A stretch of DNA of 32,060 bases from an uncultured Bacteroidota bacterium (GCA_903883965.1 CAISCU010000036.1:1-32060); one strand, 5' to 3'; positions 1 through 9,288 are shown, counted from the first letter of the stretch. Translations and numbers: made by a program. Notes: generated by a model from the letters alone, not told the origin.

Positions 1-556
1 AAAACAATTAAACCGTTCGCTACATGAGGCCCGAGAAGAGAGATGATGAAACTTTAGAAGTTACAGAATAGGGCCGAATTCATGAACGCAATAAAAAACA
101 ATCAACAAGTTCATAAATGAGACCTGAGAAGAGAGATGATGAATTGAATGAAGAAATTGTATAAAGGTCGAATTCACGAACACCCCTTAAAAACAATTAA
201 ATCGTTCGCTACATGAGGCCCGAGAAAAGAGATGATGAAACTATAGAGGTTTCTGAATAGGGCCGAATTCACGAACACCTTTAAAAATAATTAACTTCGT
301 TCGCTAAATGAGGCCGGAGCGTACTAATGACTCTGAAGAAAATAACGAAGGGCCGAATTCACGAACACCCCTTAAAACAATTAAACCGTTCGCTACATGA
401 GGCCCGAGAAGAGAGATGATGAAACTTTAGAAGTTACAGAATAGGGCCGAATTCATGAACGCAATAAAAAACAATTAAACCGTTCGCTACATGAGACCTG
501 AGAAGAGAGATGATGAATTGAATGAAGAAACTGTATAAAGGTCGAATCCACGAACA
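1..556. repeat. Tandem array of six ~93-bp hairpin/micro-ORF repeats
   Basis: Six imperfect tandem copies whose conserved ATGAG motif falls at 24, 117, 213, 308, 397 and 491, a period of 89-96 bp. Each copy opens with GTTC(G/A), then ATGAGGCC(C) or ATGAGACCT, then a purine-rich stretch, then GGGCC or AGGTC, GAATTCA (GAATCCA in copy 6) and (C/T)GAAC. The outer arms (GTTCG/CGAAC) and inner arms (GGCCC/GGGCC) can pair, giving hairpins at about 15-87, 109-181, 204-276, 299-366, 388-460 and 482-555. On the plus strand five copies read ATG plus 14 codons and a stop, beginning M-R-P-E-K-R-D-D-E. Copy 4 has diverged and lacks that stop. Bases 1-102 recur identically at 374-475. The array may extend beyond the left window edge. 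I do not recognise the family; it could be a non-coding intergenic repeat, a structured RNA, or decayed 3' ends of a duplicated gene. Confidence 0.85.
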
Positions 557-560
557 CCTT

Positions 561-616
561 GCTTCAACTACGCTCAGCAATCATGTTTCAATGGGTGGTT
601 GAGCCGAGTCGAAACC
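561..616. repeat. REP-like imperfect inverted repeat
   Basis: The left arm GCTTCAACTACGCTCAGCAA (561-580) and the right arm GGTTGAGCCGAGTCGAAACC (597-616) are imperfect reverse complements, with about 13 of 16 core positions pairing around a 16-nt loop. The motif resembles the common bacterial intergenic palindrome built on CTTCGACT..GCTCA. It lies between the tandem array and the regulator gene. It could act as a terminator or a REP element, but there is no T tract after the right arm. Confidence 0.5.
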
Positions 617-647
617 ACAGTTTCTTCCCTAATTATCCCCAACCACA

Positions 648-676
648 TTGAATTTACCGCAAAATAGATAAATTTG
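648..676 (+). promoter_or_regulatory. Bacteroidota-type promoter for the LytTR regulator
   Basis: TTG at 648-650, an 18-bp spacer and TAAATTTG at 669-676 match the phylum-specific consensus (TTTG, about 19 bp, TAnnTTTG). The -7 box ends only 4 nt before the ATG at 681. The transcript would therefore start at or next to the start codon and be essentially leaderless. Confidence 0.55.
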
Positions 677-680
677 CGGT

Positions 681-1457
681 ATGGTTAACCTAAATAAAAT
701 CAGATCGGTTGTAGTGGATGATGTGGATATGATTCGCATGACCATGAAAAAATTGTTACAGAATTTTCCTGTGATTGAATTGGTTGGTGAAGCTGCCGAT
801 TATGACAGTGCAAAAGAACTCATCAATAAAACCAAACCCGACCTGGTTTTCTTAGACATAGATTTAAATGGCATTACTTCTCTTGATTTAATCAATGAAG
901 TGAACTGCAATCCTAAAATTATTTTCATTACCGCTCATCCTGATTTTGCCTTGAAAGCTTTTGAGTTGAATGCGGTTGATTATATCATGAAACCCATTAG
1001 CATTGATAGAATTCGCAAGGCCATTGAACGCATTACCAGTAGCATGGTTGCAAATGCAATTGAAGAACAACCGGAAGAACCTGTAGCTGGTTTCAACGAA
1101 TCAGAAGAAGGTAAATTAGAAGCAGACCAATTGATCTTATTGAACTTCGACAACAAAATGAATTTCATTAAAATAAAAGACATTCATTACATTGAAGCGT
1201 TTGGAAATTACACCAAAATATTCATGGTAGACGGTAAGCTAAGTATTACCTACAATTCTATCAAAGGTTGGGCAAGCCGTTTACCAGAAGACCTCTTTAT
1301 TCAGATTCATAGAAGCACCATGGTAAACTTAACTCATATTACAAAAATTGAGAGAGCGGCAAACGATACCGGTCGTTTACAACTGAGCGGCATTGAAAAA
1401 CCATTTGAAATTAGCCGCAGCTATTTCTACCAAATGAAAAAGAAATATAAATTGTAA
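681..1457 (+). CDS. LytTR-family response regulator
   Basis: A 258-residue two-domain regulator. The N-terminal receiver domain (about residues 7-120) shows the acidic pair D13/D14, the phosphoacceptor D59 in VFLDID, T84 in FITAHP and K104 in MKPIS. A glutamate-rich linker (about 125-148) leads into a C-terminal LytTR DNA-binding domain (about 150-255), with the typical I-x-Y-I-E-A-x-G-N-Y segment and the IHRSTMVN motif. The family binds DNA as a dimer after phosphorylation by a membrane histidine kinase of the LytS/5TM type. No kinase gene is adjacent, so it is an orphan in this window. It ends 4 bp before the convergent lpd stop codon. The ATG at 681 is the only reasonable start. Confidence 0.93.
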   Translation: MVNLNKIRSVVVDDVDMIRMTMKKLLQNFPVIELVGEAADYDSAKELINKTKPDLVFLDIDLNGITSLDLINEVNCNPKIIFITAHPDFALKAFELNAVDYIMKPISIDRIRKAIERITSSMVANAIEEQPEEPVAGFNESEEGKLEADQLILLNFDNKMNFIKIKDIHYIEAFGNYTKIFMVDGKLSITYNSIKGWASRLPEDLFIQIHRSTMVNLTHITKIERAANDTGRLQLSGIEKPFEISRSYFYQMKKKYKL

Positions 1458-1461
1458 TTAC

Positions 1462-2856
1462 TTACATGTGAATGGCGCGGTTGGCAGTTGCGGCTAAAGC
1501 TGCTTCTTTTACACCTTCCGCGTAGGTTGGATGTGCATGACTCATTCTGGCAATGTCTTCTGCACTTGCTCTGAATTCCATAGCCACTACTGCTTCTGCA
1601 ATTAAATCAGCTACGCGAGGACCAATCATGTGAACACCCAATACTTCATCGGTAGCGGCGTCAGCAATGATTTTTACAAAACCATCTGTATCCATACTGG
1701 CCCTGGCTCTGCCTAAGGCACGCATTGGGAATGACCCTACTTTGTATTGAACGCCTGCTTTCTTTAATTCTTCTTCAGTAGAGCCAACACCAGCCACTTC
1801 AGGCCATGTATATACAACACCAGGAATTAATTTGTAATTGATATGTGGCTTTTGACCTGCAATGATTTCGGCTACAAATACGCCTTCTTCTTCAGCTTTG
1901 TGGGCCAACATTGGACCTACAACTACATCACCAATGGCATAAATGCCTTTAATGGCAGTTTCTAAGTGGGTATCTGTAGGGATACGACCTCTTTCATCTA
2001 ATTGAAGTCCTATTTTGTCTAAACCCAATGATTCGGTATATGGCTTTCTACCTACACTTACCAAGCAATAATCTCCGTTTAACACCACTTCTTCGCCTTT
2101 GGCATTGTCTGCAGTTACTATCACTTCCTTGCCTTTGGTAACTGCTGATTTTACTTTATGGCTGAAATGAAATTCAAAACCTTGTTTTCTAAGAACGCGT
2201 TGTAATTCTTTACCCAAAGCCGCATCCATAGTAGGAATAATGGTATCGGTATATTCAACAACAGAAACTTTGGCCCCCAAACGTGCATATACTGAACCCA
2301 ATTCCAAACCAATCACACCACCACCAATGATAATGAGGTGTTTTGGAATTTCTTTCATGTTTAATGCTTCAGTAGAAGTAATGATTCTTTTTTTATCCAA
2401 TTCAATGCCTGGTAAACTTGCAGGTTTTGAACCGGTAGCAATGATGACTTTATCGGTTTCTATTTCTTGGCTTTTATCACCACTAATTTGAATTTTATTG
2501 GCACTCACAAACGAACCCATTCCGTGGTACACATCTACTTTATTTTTCTTCATTAAAAAGTCAATGCCTTCGCAGGTTTGTTTGATGACCCCATTTTTTC
2601 TTTCGATCATTTTGGCCAAATTGATTTCAATACCTTTGACCTCTAGACCGTGTGCCTGAAAATTGTGTGTGGCGTTGTGGTAATGTTCTGAACTATCTAA
2701 CAATGCTTTTGATGGTATACAACCCACATTTAAGCAGGTACCTCCAAGTGTTGAATACTTCTCTATTAAGGCAGTTTTAAAACCCAATTGAGCCAGTCTG
2801 ATTGCAGCTACATAACCTCCAGGTCCAGAACCAATAACCGTTACATCGTATTTCAT
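1462..2856 (-). CDS. lpd: Dihydrolipoyl dehydrogenase (E3)
   Basis: A 464-residue flavoprotein that reoxidises dihydrolipoamide with NAD+ in 2-oxoacid dehydrogenase or glycine cleavage complexes. The FAD-binding motif GSGPGG is at residues 9-14. The redox-active disulfide lies in GGTCLNVGCIPSK (C41, C46). A second Rossmann fold, GGGVIGLELGSVYARLG, binds NAD. The AIGD motif precedes the dimer interface, and the catalytic H442-E447 pair sits in HPTYAEG near the C-terminus. Length and motifs are those of a complete functional enzyme. The E2 gene odhB lies about 850 bp away on the same strand, with a glycosyltransferase gene inserted between them on the opposite strand, so the two are probably transcribed separately. 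Confidence 0.97.
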   Translation of the reverse strand: MKYDVTVIGSGPGGYVAAIRLAQLGFKTALIEKYSTLGGTCLNVGCIPSKALLDSSEHYHNATHNFQAHGLEVKGIEINLAKMIERKNGVIKQTCEGIDFLMKKNKVDVYHGMGSFVSANKIQISGDKSQEIETDKVIIATGSKPASLPGIELDKKRIITSTEALNMKEIPKHLIIIGGGVIGLELGSVYARLGAKVSVVEYTDTIIPTMDAALGKELQRVLRKQGFEFHFSHKVKSAVTKGKEVIVTADNAKGEEVVLNGDYCLVSVGRKPYTESLGLDKIGLQLDERGRIPTDTHLETAIKGIYAIGDVVVGPMLAHKAEEEGVFVAEIIAGQKPHINYKLIPGVVYTWPEVAGVGSTEEELKKAGVQYKVGSFPMRALGRARASMDTDGFVKIIADAATDEVLGVHMIGPRVADLIAEAVVAMEFRASAEDIARMSHAHPTYAEGVKEAALAATANRAIHM

Positions 2857-2872
2857 GCGCTAAAAATTTGTA

Positions 2873-2880
2873 CAAAAGTA
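2873..2880 (-). promoter_or_regulatory. Possible -7 box for lpd
   Basis: Read on the minus strand the site is TACTTTTG, an exact TAnnTTTG match 16 nt upstream of the lpd ATG. No TTG is seen at the expected distance of 17-20 bp upstream, only a T-rich run, so this rests on the -7 box alone. Confidence 0.35.
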
Positions 2881-2970
2881 GGATATAATCAAATAGGATT
2901 TTAAAAAAAATAGCTGTGAAATTGAATATCTTTATGGTGAATTTGCAAAAATGCCGCTTAAACTTGCACC

Positions 2971-3720
2971 ATGCCAGAAATAGAACTTTCAGTTGTAATT
3001 ATCGCCAAAAACGAAGCACACCAAATAGTGCGTTGCATTGAAGCTGCTAAACGCGTCAGTAATGATATTTGGGTTATAGACAGCGATAGTTCTGACCAAA
3101 CGCCTGAATTGGTAAAAAGTGCTGGTGCAAATTATGTCAACCACGCATGGAAAGGATTTGCTGAACAAAAAAACTATGGAAACAGTTTGGCTAAATCTGA
3201 TTGGATCCTTTCATTGGATGCAGACGAATTGCTTACTTTAAATTTGGCACAAGAAATACGTCAGCTTGATTTGAGTAAAAAAACAAAAGTTTATGCGGTA
3301 AATAGGCTCAACCATGTTGGAGAAACCCCAATCTATCATGGTAACTGGAACCCTGATTGGCAAAACAGGCTGTTCAATAAACAAACTCACCAATGGAACT
3401 CTGCATTGGCAGTACACGAAACATTGCAACTTTCTGCTCACTCGGAAGTGGTTCAACTCAGCGAAAGGTTGTTGCATTATACCGTGCAAAATTTTGAAAG
3501 CTACCAACAAAAATTAAACAAATACGCTGCCTTGTATAGGAACAAAAACAAAAAACAACATGCCGTATTTAGAAGTATGAAACGCTTGTTTTCACCCCTA
3601 TTTGGATTGATCAAGGAATTTATTTTTAAGAAAGGATTTTTAGATGGCAAAGCTGGTTTCCAATTGGCCCTACTTCATTTCAAATACACTAAAAACAAGT
3701 ACAAGAAATTACAAGCCTAA
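2971..3720 (+). CDS. Family 2 glycosyltransferase, LPS-core (WaaE/KdtX)-like
   Basis: A 249-residue GT-A fold glycosyltransferase. It starts with the GT2 signature ([11 protein letters not shown], residues 6-16), continues with the nucleotide-binding [10 protein letters not shown] (35-44), and carries the metal-binding D83-A84-D85 in SLDADE. The overall pattern, including EQKNYG and the NRLF segment, is that of the single-domain transferases that add sugars to the lipopolysaccharide inner core. The substrate cannot be inferred. No membrane segment is visible, so it probably acts at the cytoplasmic face. Its last 12 nt overlap the 3' end of the convergent odhB gene. Confidence 0.88.
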   Translation: MPEIELSVVIIAKNEAHQIVRCIEAAKRVSNDIWVIDSDSSDQTPELVKSAGANYVNHAWKGFAEQKNYGNSLAKSDWILSLDADELLTLNLAQEIRQLDLSKKTKVYAVNRLNHVGETPIYHGNWNPDWQNRLFNKQTHQWNSALAVHETLQLSAHSEVVQLSERLLHYTVQNFESYQQKLNKYAALYRNKNKKQHAVFRSMKRLFSPLFGLIKEFIFKKGFLDGKAGFQLALLHFKYTKNKYKKLQA

Positions 3721-4926
3721 AACCATTTTGTTAGGGTCTTGACCTCCAGTTAATAACAAAGTTGGATTTTCTAAACATTGCTTTACTTTTACTAAAAAGC
3801 CTACACTTTCTCTGCCATCAATGATGCGGTGATCATAACTCAAAGCCAAATACATCATTGGCCTGATAACGATTTGCCCTTCTCTGACAACTGGTCTTTC
3901 AACAATATTGTGCATGCCCAAAATAGCCGATTGAGGCGGATTGATAATGGGCGTACTCATCATGGAACCAAACACACCTCCATTGGTGATGGTAAAAGTA
4001 CCACCTGTCATTTCTTGTAAGGTTAATTTATTGTCTCTGGCTTTACCGGCTAAGGTAGCTACTTCTTTTTCAATCTCTGCCAAACTTAAACTTTCAGCAT
4101 TACGAATAACCGGCACTACCAAACCTTTTGGTGCACTTACTGCAATAGAAACATCACAGAAATCGTGGTAAATAATTTCTTCTCCATCTATGTATGCATT
4201 CACAGCAGGAAATTGTTTAAGAGCTACACAAACTGCTTTGGTAAAGAAACTCATGAAACCTAAGTTCACCCCAAATTGGTCTTTGAATTGTGCTTTGAAT
4301 TGGTTTCTCAAATCCATGATGGGTTTCATGTCAACTTCATTGAAAGTAGTTAACATGGCCGTTTCATTTTTAGCTGCCACCAATCGTTTGCTAACAGTTT
4401 TGCGCAAAGAGGTCATTTTTTCTTTTCTTTCTTCGCGGGTTTTGCTTTCGTTGCTTGCTACTTTTAAAGTGGCATTCATGGCATCTGATTTGGTGATGCG
4501 ACCATCTTTTCCCGAACCTTTTATATCATTGGTAGCAATGCCTTTTTCTGATAATATTTTAGCAGCAGCAGGGCTTGGCGTTCCGCTTGCGTAGCTGTCA
4601 TTCTTTTCTGTTTTGGCTGGTGCAGCAGGTTCTACTTTTTTAGCTTCAGCTTTTGGCTCGGCAGCAGGAGCAGTTCCAGCTGGTTTAGCAGCGCTTGTGT
4701 CTATATTGGCAATAACTGCTCCAATGGCAATGGTATCACCTTCATTAGCTATTACTGTTAAAACACCTGCTTTTTCAGCGTTTAATTCAAAAGTTGCTTT
4801 GTCTGATTCAAGTTCACAGATGAGTTCATCCATTTCTACATAATCTCCTGTTTTTTTGTTCCAGCGAGCAATGGTAACTTCATTGATAGATTCTCCAACT
4901 GTAGGTACTTTAATTTCTAATGACAT
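3709..4926 (-). CDS. odhB: 2-oxoglutarate dehydrogenase E2 (dihydrolipoamide succinyltransferase)
   Basis: A 405-residue three-part E2 enzyme that transfers the succinyl group from lipoyl to CoA in the TCA cycle. The lipoyl domain covers about residues 2-76, with the lipoylated K43 in ESDKAT. An Ala/Pro/Lys-rich hinge (about 80-110) follows, then the peripheral subunit-binding domain starting at SPAAAKIL (about 117-155). The C-terminal acyltransferase domain carries the catalytic H366 and D370 in SYDHRIIDG. The [10 protein letters not shown] segment at its start and the single lipoyl domain favour SucB/OdhB over pyruvate dehydrogenase E2. The E1 gene sucA is not in the window; in many genomes it sits next to sucB. 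Confidence 0.95.
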   Translation of the reverse strand: MSLEIKVPTVGESINEVTIARWNKKTGDYVEMDELICELESDKATFELNAEKAGVLTVIANEGDTIAIGAVIANIDTSAAKPAGTAPAAEPKAEAKKVEPAAPAKTEKNDSYASGTPSPAAAKILSEKGIATNDIKGSGKDGRITKSDAMNATLKVASNESKTREERKEKMTSLRKTVSKRLVAAKNETAMLTTFNEVDMKPIMDLRNQFKAQFKDQFGVNLGFMSFFTKAVCVALKQFPAVNAYIDGEEIIYHDFCDVSIAVSAPKGLVVPVIRNAESLSLAEIEKEVATLAGKARDNKLTLQEMTGGTFTITNGGVFGSMMSTPIINPPQSAILGMHNIVERPVVREGQIVIRPMMYLALSYDHRIIDGRESVGFLVKVKQCLENPTLLLTGGQDPNKMVLGL

Positions 4927-4945
4927 GCGCTTAATGTTATGGGCA

Positions 4946-4975
4946 CAAAAATAGGAAACTGAAGGCTTTTATCAA
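4946..4975 (-). promoter_or_regulatory. Bacteroidota-type promoter for odhB
   Basis: On the minus strand TTG (complement of 4973-4975), a 19-bp spacer and TATTTTTG (complement of 4946-4953) fit the TTTG/TAnnTTTG consensus with the canonical spacing. The -7 box ends 19 nt before the odhB ATG, leaving a short leader. Confidence 0.6.
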
Positions 4976-5159
4976 GGTACAAAATACAATTCGGACGATT
5001 TGATTTTTATTTTTAGGTATATATTTACAAATATTCTGACAATAAGACACTTACAATGCACTTCACCAATTCTAATAACAGCCTAAAAGCAATTTTAAAT
5101 TTAAACAGCTACATCTTTTCATATTCGCAAGTTTTATAGTATTTTGCAGGCTTACCAAT

Positions 5160-8018
5160 ATGAAAAGAGGATTATTCATCTTATTGATTTTTATCATCAG
5201 TAACCAATTGTTTGCACAAAATTTGGCTGGCATAACTGGAAAAATCATCGATAAAAAAGACCAATCAGAGTTGATTGGCGTAACTGTACTCATACAAGGA
5301 ACAAGTTTTGGAACTGCAACCAATGCAAATGGCCAATTCCTTATAAAAGGTGTAAAACCTGGAGAATACAACCTCGAAATATCTTATATCGGATATAAAA
5401 AAGTCATCCAAACAGGCATTCGTTTAAAAGCCAATGAAATAAAAGATGTTGGAAATATCCAATTATCAGAAGCAACTGCCAACATTGACGAAATAGTTGT
5501 AATTGGCAAAAAACCTTTAATTGATATTGAAAAAGGACAATCTGTGAATGCCATTTCGCAAGAAAATATTGAGTTGGCTCCAGCCCGTCAATTGCAAAAA
5601 ATCATCAATACACAACCTGGCATTATACAATCTCCGGCTGGAGTAAGTATTAGAGGCAGCAGAACCTATGAAACCGGAACATACATTGATGGGGTTTCTG
5701 TAACAGATCCAATGGCAGGTACAGGATTTGGTTTAGATATTGGCGCAAATGCCATTGGAGAAATTGAAATTACTACAGGCGGAATTGGGGCTGAAATTGG
5801 AGATGCAACTGCAGGTGTAGTGAGTGCAAAAACAAAAACAGCAGGAAACAAATTAGATGTAAGCGCTACATACAAACGCGACCAATTTGGCTTTAACAAC
5901 AATTACAGAAGTGCATTCAACAGCCAATTGGCCGAGCTTACCATGGGTTCTCCACTATTCAAAAAAATATTTGACAACCGACTCAAAGGCAATATGGCAC
6001 TAAGAGGAAGTTTTAGCGATGAATTTTACAAGAATCCAGCCAAGCAATTGAATTCTTCTTTGATGGCAGAAGAAGGCTATGGCGCAACTAACCTATCTCC
6101 TTACCAAGATAACCGTTGGAGTGCCTTGTTTAAATTGAACTATGATTTTAAAAAGGGTAAGATTTTAACTGCAACAGTCATGAAAAGTGTTACCATTAAC
6201 CAAGACTTAAACATGTTGCGGATTTTTGGAAACGATGCTCCTTATCAGCCAGGATACCAATATCCATTTAGTCAACAAATGGACAATGCCAATACTTTCA
6301 CGCACGATGCATCTATGCAAATGTTGAATTTCAAACATTCTGTTTCAAAAAGATTCAGCTACAATGCTACTGTTTCCAGGCTCTGTGTACAATTAAGAGC
6401 TGATGCCAATGGTTTGCCATGGAGACCACAATCGGTCAACCAAGTATTTGATCCTAGTTCAATCAATACCTACCCGGTAGAAATTTACCCTACTGGTTCA
6501 GGTTCGGTAGTTTGGGTGAGCAATCCTTCTGGTTTTTACAACAACAATGGAATAGCCACATTATGGCACCACCACTATTTGGAAGAATATGTAGTGAAAG
6601 CACAAGGAAACTTGTTCAGCAGAAATTCACTCAACAAACTGAGTTTTGGTTTTGAAATGAAATTCCAAGACATGCTATGGATAGATGTACAAAGACCTTG
6701 GATTGGTGCCCCATTGCAATTACCTGATGGCAGTTTTACGCAATCTGACAGGCTGGGCTCACAGAGTGATTTGTGGACCGTTAAACCAAGAAGAGGTGGA
6801 TTTTTCTTAACCGATCAAATTAAATACAAAGGCTTGGTAGCAAGCATAGGTGGACGCTTCGAATATTGGGCACCAGGCAAGTACATTGACGATGCCGTAA
6901 ATAACCCTAAATCTCCCATCTTAGAATCGATGCGACAAGATTATTTAAATTCTAGCACCCAAATTGGAGACCTGCGTTATAAGTTCAGATTTTTGCCAAA
7001 AATCAATGCTACTTTCCCAATTGCTGAAAATAAAATGTTGTATTTCAATTACGGACATACCACAATTTTACCGCATCCAAGTTATATTTATCCGGGTTTA
7101 GACCCCAATTACCAAGACCGATCTACCTTGGCAAAAGTGGGAAACCCCAATTTAAATCCTGAAGTAGATATCAGTTATGAATTGGGATTGAAAAGTCAAT
7201 TGACCAGCAATGATGCGTTGACAGTTGCTGCTTTTTGGAAAGACAAATATGATTTTGTAAGCTCTGCTTCAGTTGTTATACCAGACATTACTGGCCGTGA
7301 TGTTACCAGAACCATTCGTATCAATTCTGATTATGCCCGTTCAAGAGGTATTGAACTGAACTATATCAAACGTATTGGTACATTATACCAAGGACAAGCT
7401 GCTTTTACTTACATGATGACCAGTGGTCAGAGTGCATCTGCCAATGATAAATTAAAAGATTTATTGGCCAGTGGAAATTCAGAAGACACCAGAGAATATT
7501 ACCTTCCATGGGATGTTCCTTATGATTTTAAAACAAACCACATTTTTAAATTTGAAAACAAGCAAGGGTATTTTGGACAATCTTGGTTGAACCATTTTAG
7601 CATTTATTTAGAAACTGTTTTCCGTTCTGGTGTAAGGTATACTCCGTATGTATTTGACAGAACAGACCCCAACACTGGCAGACCTATTTACGTGATAGAT
7701 CCAGATCCAAATGCCAAATGGAGTAAGAGAGGAACCGATTGGTTTTGTGTAGATTTAACCATTTCAAAATGGTGGAAAACCAAGCATTATTATTTTGCAA
7801 TGAACATTCAAATTACCAATTTGTTTGACAATAAAAATGCATCAATTATTAACCCAGTTACTGGAAAAGCCTACCAAACCGGAGACAATGTACCTGATTC
7901 TTGGATGGACCCTCGCTACAACGACCCAAGATTGGGTTCGAGCGGCCCTCCTCCTAGTAACCCCGCAAGGTATTTAGAACAAAAGCATATCATGTTGGGA
8001 TTGAACTTGAAGTTTTAA
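5160..8018 (+). CDS. TonB-dependent outer membrane receptor with carboxypeptidase-like regulatory domain
   Basis: A 952-residue outer membrane receptor. A cleavable signal peptide (about residues 1-20, ending LFAQ) is followed by a CarboxypepD_reg-like beta-sandwich (about 22-105, GITGKIIDK to IQL), usual in Bacteroidota transporters. The plug domain (about 110-230) contains the VSIRGSR and YIDGVSV segments. The rest is a 22-strand barrel with many aromatic strand ends, closing with the terminal phenylalanine of LNLKF. No SusD-like lipoprotein gene adjoins it, so it does not look like a glycan SusCD pair. The substrate is unknown. It lies 38 bp upstream of rocD on the same strand and may or may not be co-transcribed. 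Confidence 0.93.
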   Translation: MKRGLFILLIFIISNQLFAQNLAGITGKIIDKKDQSELIGVTVLIQGTSFGTATNANGQFLIKGVKPGEYNLEISYIGYKKVIQTGIRLKANEIKDVGNIQLSEATANIDEIVVIGKKPLIDIEKGQSVNAISQENIELAPARQLQKIINTQPGIIQSPAGVSIRGSRTYETGTYIDGVSVTDPMAGTGFGLDIGANAIGEIEITTGGIGAEIGDATAGVVSAKTKTAGNKLDVSATYKRDQFGFNNNYRSAFNSQLAELTMGSPLFKKIFDNRLKGNMALRGSFSDEFYKNPAKQLNSSLMAEEGYGATNLSPYQDNRWSALFKLNYDFKKGKILTATVMKSVTINQDLNMLRIFGNDAPYQPGYQYPFSQQMDNANTFTHDASMQMLNFKHSVSKRFSYNATVSRLCVQLRADANGLPWRPQSVNQVFDPSSINTYPVEIYPTGSGSVVWVSNPSGFYNNNGIATLWHHHYLEEYVVKAQGNLFSRNSLNKLSFGFEMKFQDMLWIDVQRPWIGAPLQLPDGSFTQSDRLGSQSDLWTVKPRRGGFFLTDQIKYKGLVASIGGRFEYWAPGKYIDDAVNNPKSPILESMRQDYLNSSTQIGDLRYKFRFLPKINATFPIAENKMLYFNYGHTTILPHPSYIYPGLDPNYQDRSTLAKVGNPNLNPEVDISYELGLKSQLTSNDALTVAAFWKDKYDFVSSASVVIPDITGRDVTRTIRINSDYARSRGIELNYIKRIGTLYQGQAAFTYMMTSGQSASANDKLKDLLASGNSEDTREYYLPWDVPYDFKTNHIFKFENKQGYFGQSWLNHFSIYLETVFRSGVRYTPYVFDRTDPNTGRPIYVIDPDPNAKWSKRGTDWFCVDLTISKWWKTKHYYFAMNIQITNLFDNKNASIINPVTGKAYQTGDNVPDSWMDPRYNDPRLGSSGPPPSNPARYLEQKHIMLGLNLKF

Positions 8019-8056
8019 TCTGAATATTTTTTGATTACTCATACAATTTAACTTTT

Positions 8057-9286
8057 ATGAAAGAACAAGCTTCTTACTATATAGAACTTGAGCACCATTA
8101 CGGAGCTCACAATTACCATCCTATTCCTGTTGTCATAGAAAAAGCTGCAGGCATTCATGTTTGGGATACCGATGGCAATTGCTATTTTGATTTCTTGTCT
8201 GCTTATTCAGCGGTTAACCAAGGGCACTGCCACCCTAAAATTGTACAAGCAATGATTGATCAGGCCCAGAAAGTTACATTAACCAGCAGGGCTTTTCATA
8301 ACAACTTATTAGGAGAATACGAAAAATACATTTGCAATTACTTTGGATACGACAAAGTACTGCCTATGAATACAGGAGTTGAAGGAGGAGAAACAGCTAT
8401 TAAATTAGCAAGAAGATGGGGCTATCAGGTGAAAGGAATTCCTGAAAACAATGCAGAGGTTTTATTTGTAGAAGGTAATTTTTGGGGCCGTACAATGGCA
8501 GCCATTAGTTCTTCAAATGACCCAAGTTCTTATGCTGGATTTGGACCCTACATGCCGGGTTTTAGTTTAATCCCTTACAACAATATTGATGCCTTAGAAC
8601 AAGCATTTAAAAACAATCCCAACATTGCAGCATTTATGTTCGAACCTATTCAAGGTGAAGCTGGAGTGGTAGTTCCTGATGCTGGTTATTTACAAAAAGT
8701 AAGAGCGCTTTGCAGCCAATACAATGTGTTGATGATTGCTGATGAGGTGCAAACTGGCTTGTGCAGAACAGGAAAATTATTGGCCTGCGACCATGAACAA
8801 ATCAAACCAGATTTACTCATTTTAGGCAAAGCTTTGTCAGGTGGATTGCTTCCAGTATCGGCAGTACTTGCCAGTGATGAAATTATGTTAACCATTCAGC
8901 CTGGTGAACATGGATCTACATACGGAGGAAACCCATTGGCCTGTGCAGTTGCTATAGCAGCACTTGAAGTTTTAAAGGATGAAAAGCTGGCAGAAAATGC
9001 AGAAAAAATGGGCGAAATTTTCAGGTATCGCATGCAACAATTGATGCAAAAAACAAATTTGGTTTCAACTGTCAGAGGCAAGGGTTTGTTAAATGCCATC
9101 ATCATACAACCCTTTGGCGATAACAAAACCGCTTGGGATGTTTGTTTGAAACTAAAAGAACATGGCCTTTTAGCCAAACAAACGCACGGAGATATCATTC
9201 GCTTTGCACCACCATTGGTAATCAATGAATCTCAAATGCACCAGGCTTGTGATATCATTGAACAAACCCTATTAAACCTCCATTAA
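8057..9286 (+). CDS. rocD: Ornithine aminotransferase
   Basis: A 409-residue class III PLP-dependent aminotransferase that converts ornithine and 2-oxoglutarate to glutamate-5-semialdehyde and glutamate. The cofactor lysine is K258 in [10 protein letters not shown]229 in MIADEVQTG holds the pyridine nitrogen, and the phosphate-binding region [15 protein letters not shown] is at about residues 105-119. The N-terminal [10 protein letters not shown] and the [11 protein letters not shown] segment are characteristic of ornithine aminotransferase rather than acetylornithine or GABA aminotransferases. It is the first gene of a tight trio: fhs starts 2 nt after its stop, followed by an aldehyde dehydrogenase. 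Confidence 0.95.
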   Translation: MKEQASYYIELEHHYGAHNYHPIPVVIEKAAGIHVWDTDGNCYFDFLSAYSAVNQGHCHPKIVQAMIDQAQKVTLTSRAFHNNLLGEYEKYICNYFGYDKVLPMNTGVEGGETAIKLARRWGYQVKGIPENNAEVLFVEGNFWGRTMAAISSSNDPSSYAGFGPYMPGFSLIPYNNIDALEQAFKNNPNIAAFMFEPIQGEAGVVVPDAGYLQKVRALCSQYNVLMIADEVQTGLCRTGKLLACDHEQIKPDLLILGKALSGGLLPVSAVLASDEIMLTIQPGEHGSTYGGNPLACAVAIAALEVLKDEKLAENAEKMGEIFRYRMQQLMQKTNLVSTVRGKGLLNAIIIQPFGDNKTAWDVCLKLKEHGLLAKQTHGDIIRFAPPLVINESQMHQACDIIEQTLLNLH

Positions 9287-9288
9287 AG

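Noticed and set aside
24-60. Hammerhead-type ribozyme suggested by the GATGATGAAAC stretch
   Set aside because: The CUGANGA core and a matching GAAA/cleavage-site arrangement are not present in any unit.
1-556. CRISPR array or integron attC array
   Set aside because: Units are about 93 bp with similar, not unique, intervening sequence, and there are no cas genes. The RYYYAAC/GTTRRRY attC boxes are not met by CACGAAC and GTTCGCT, and there are no cassette genes or integrase.
2937-2966. Promoter for the 2971 glycosyltransferase at TAAACTTG
   Set aside because: The -7 box has one mismatch and no TTG is found at the expected spacing, so support was too weak to list.
4190-4594. 134-residue plus-strand frame inside odhB
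   Set aside because: It is antisense to a fully conserved E2 gene and its translation shows no recognisable domain, so it is a shadow frame.
5160-8018. SusC/SusD-type glycan uptake locus
   Set aside because: No SusD-like lipoprotein, glycosidase or sensor gene adjoins the TonB receptor; the next gene is rocD.
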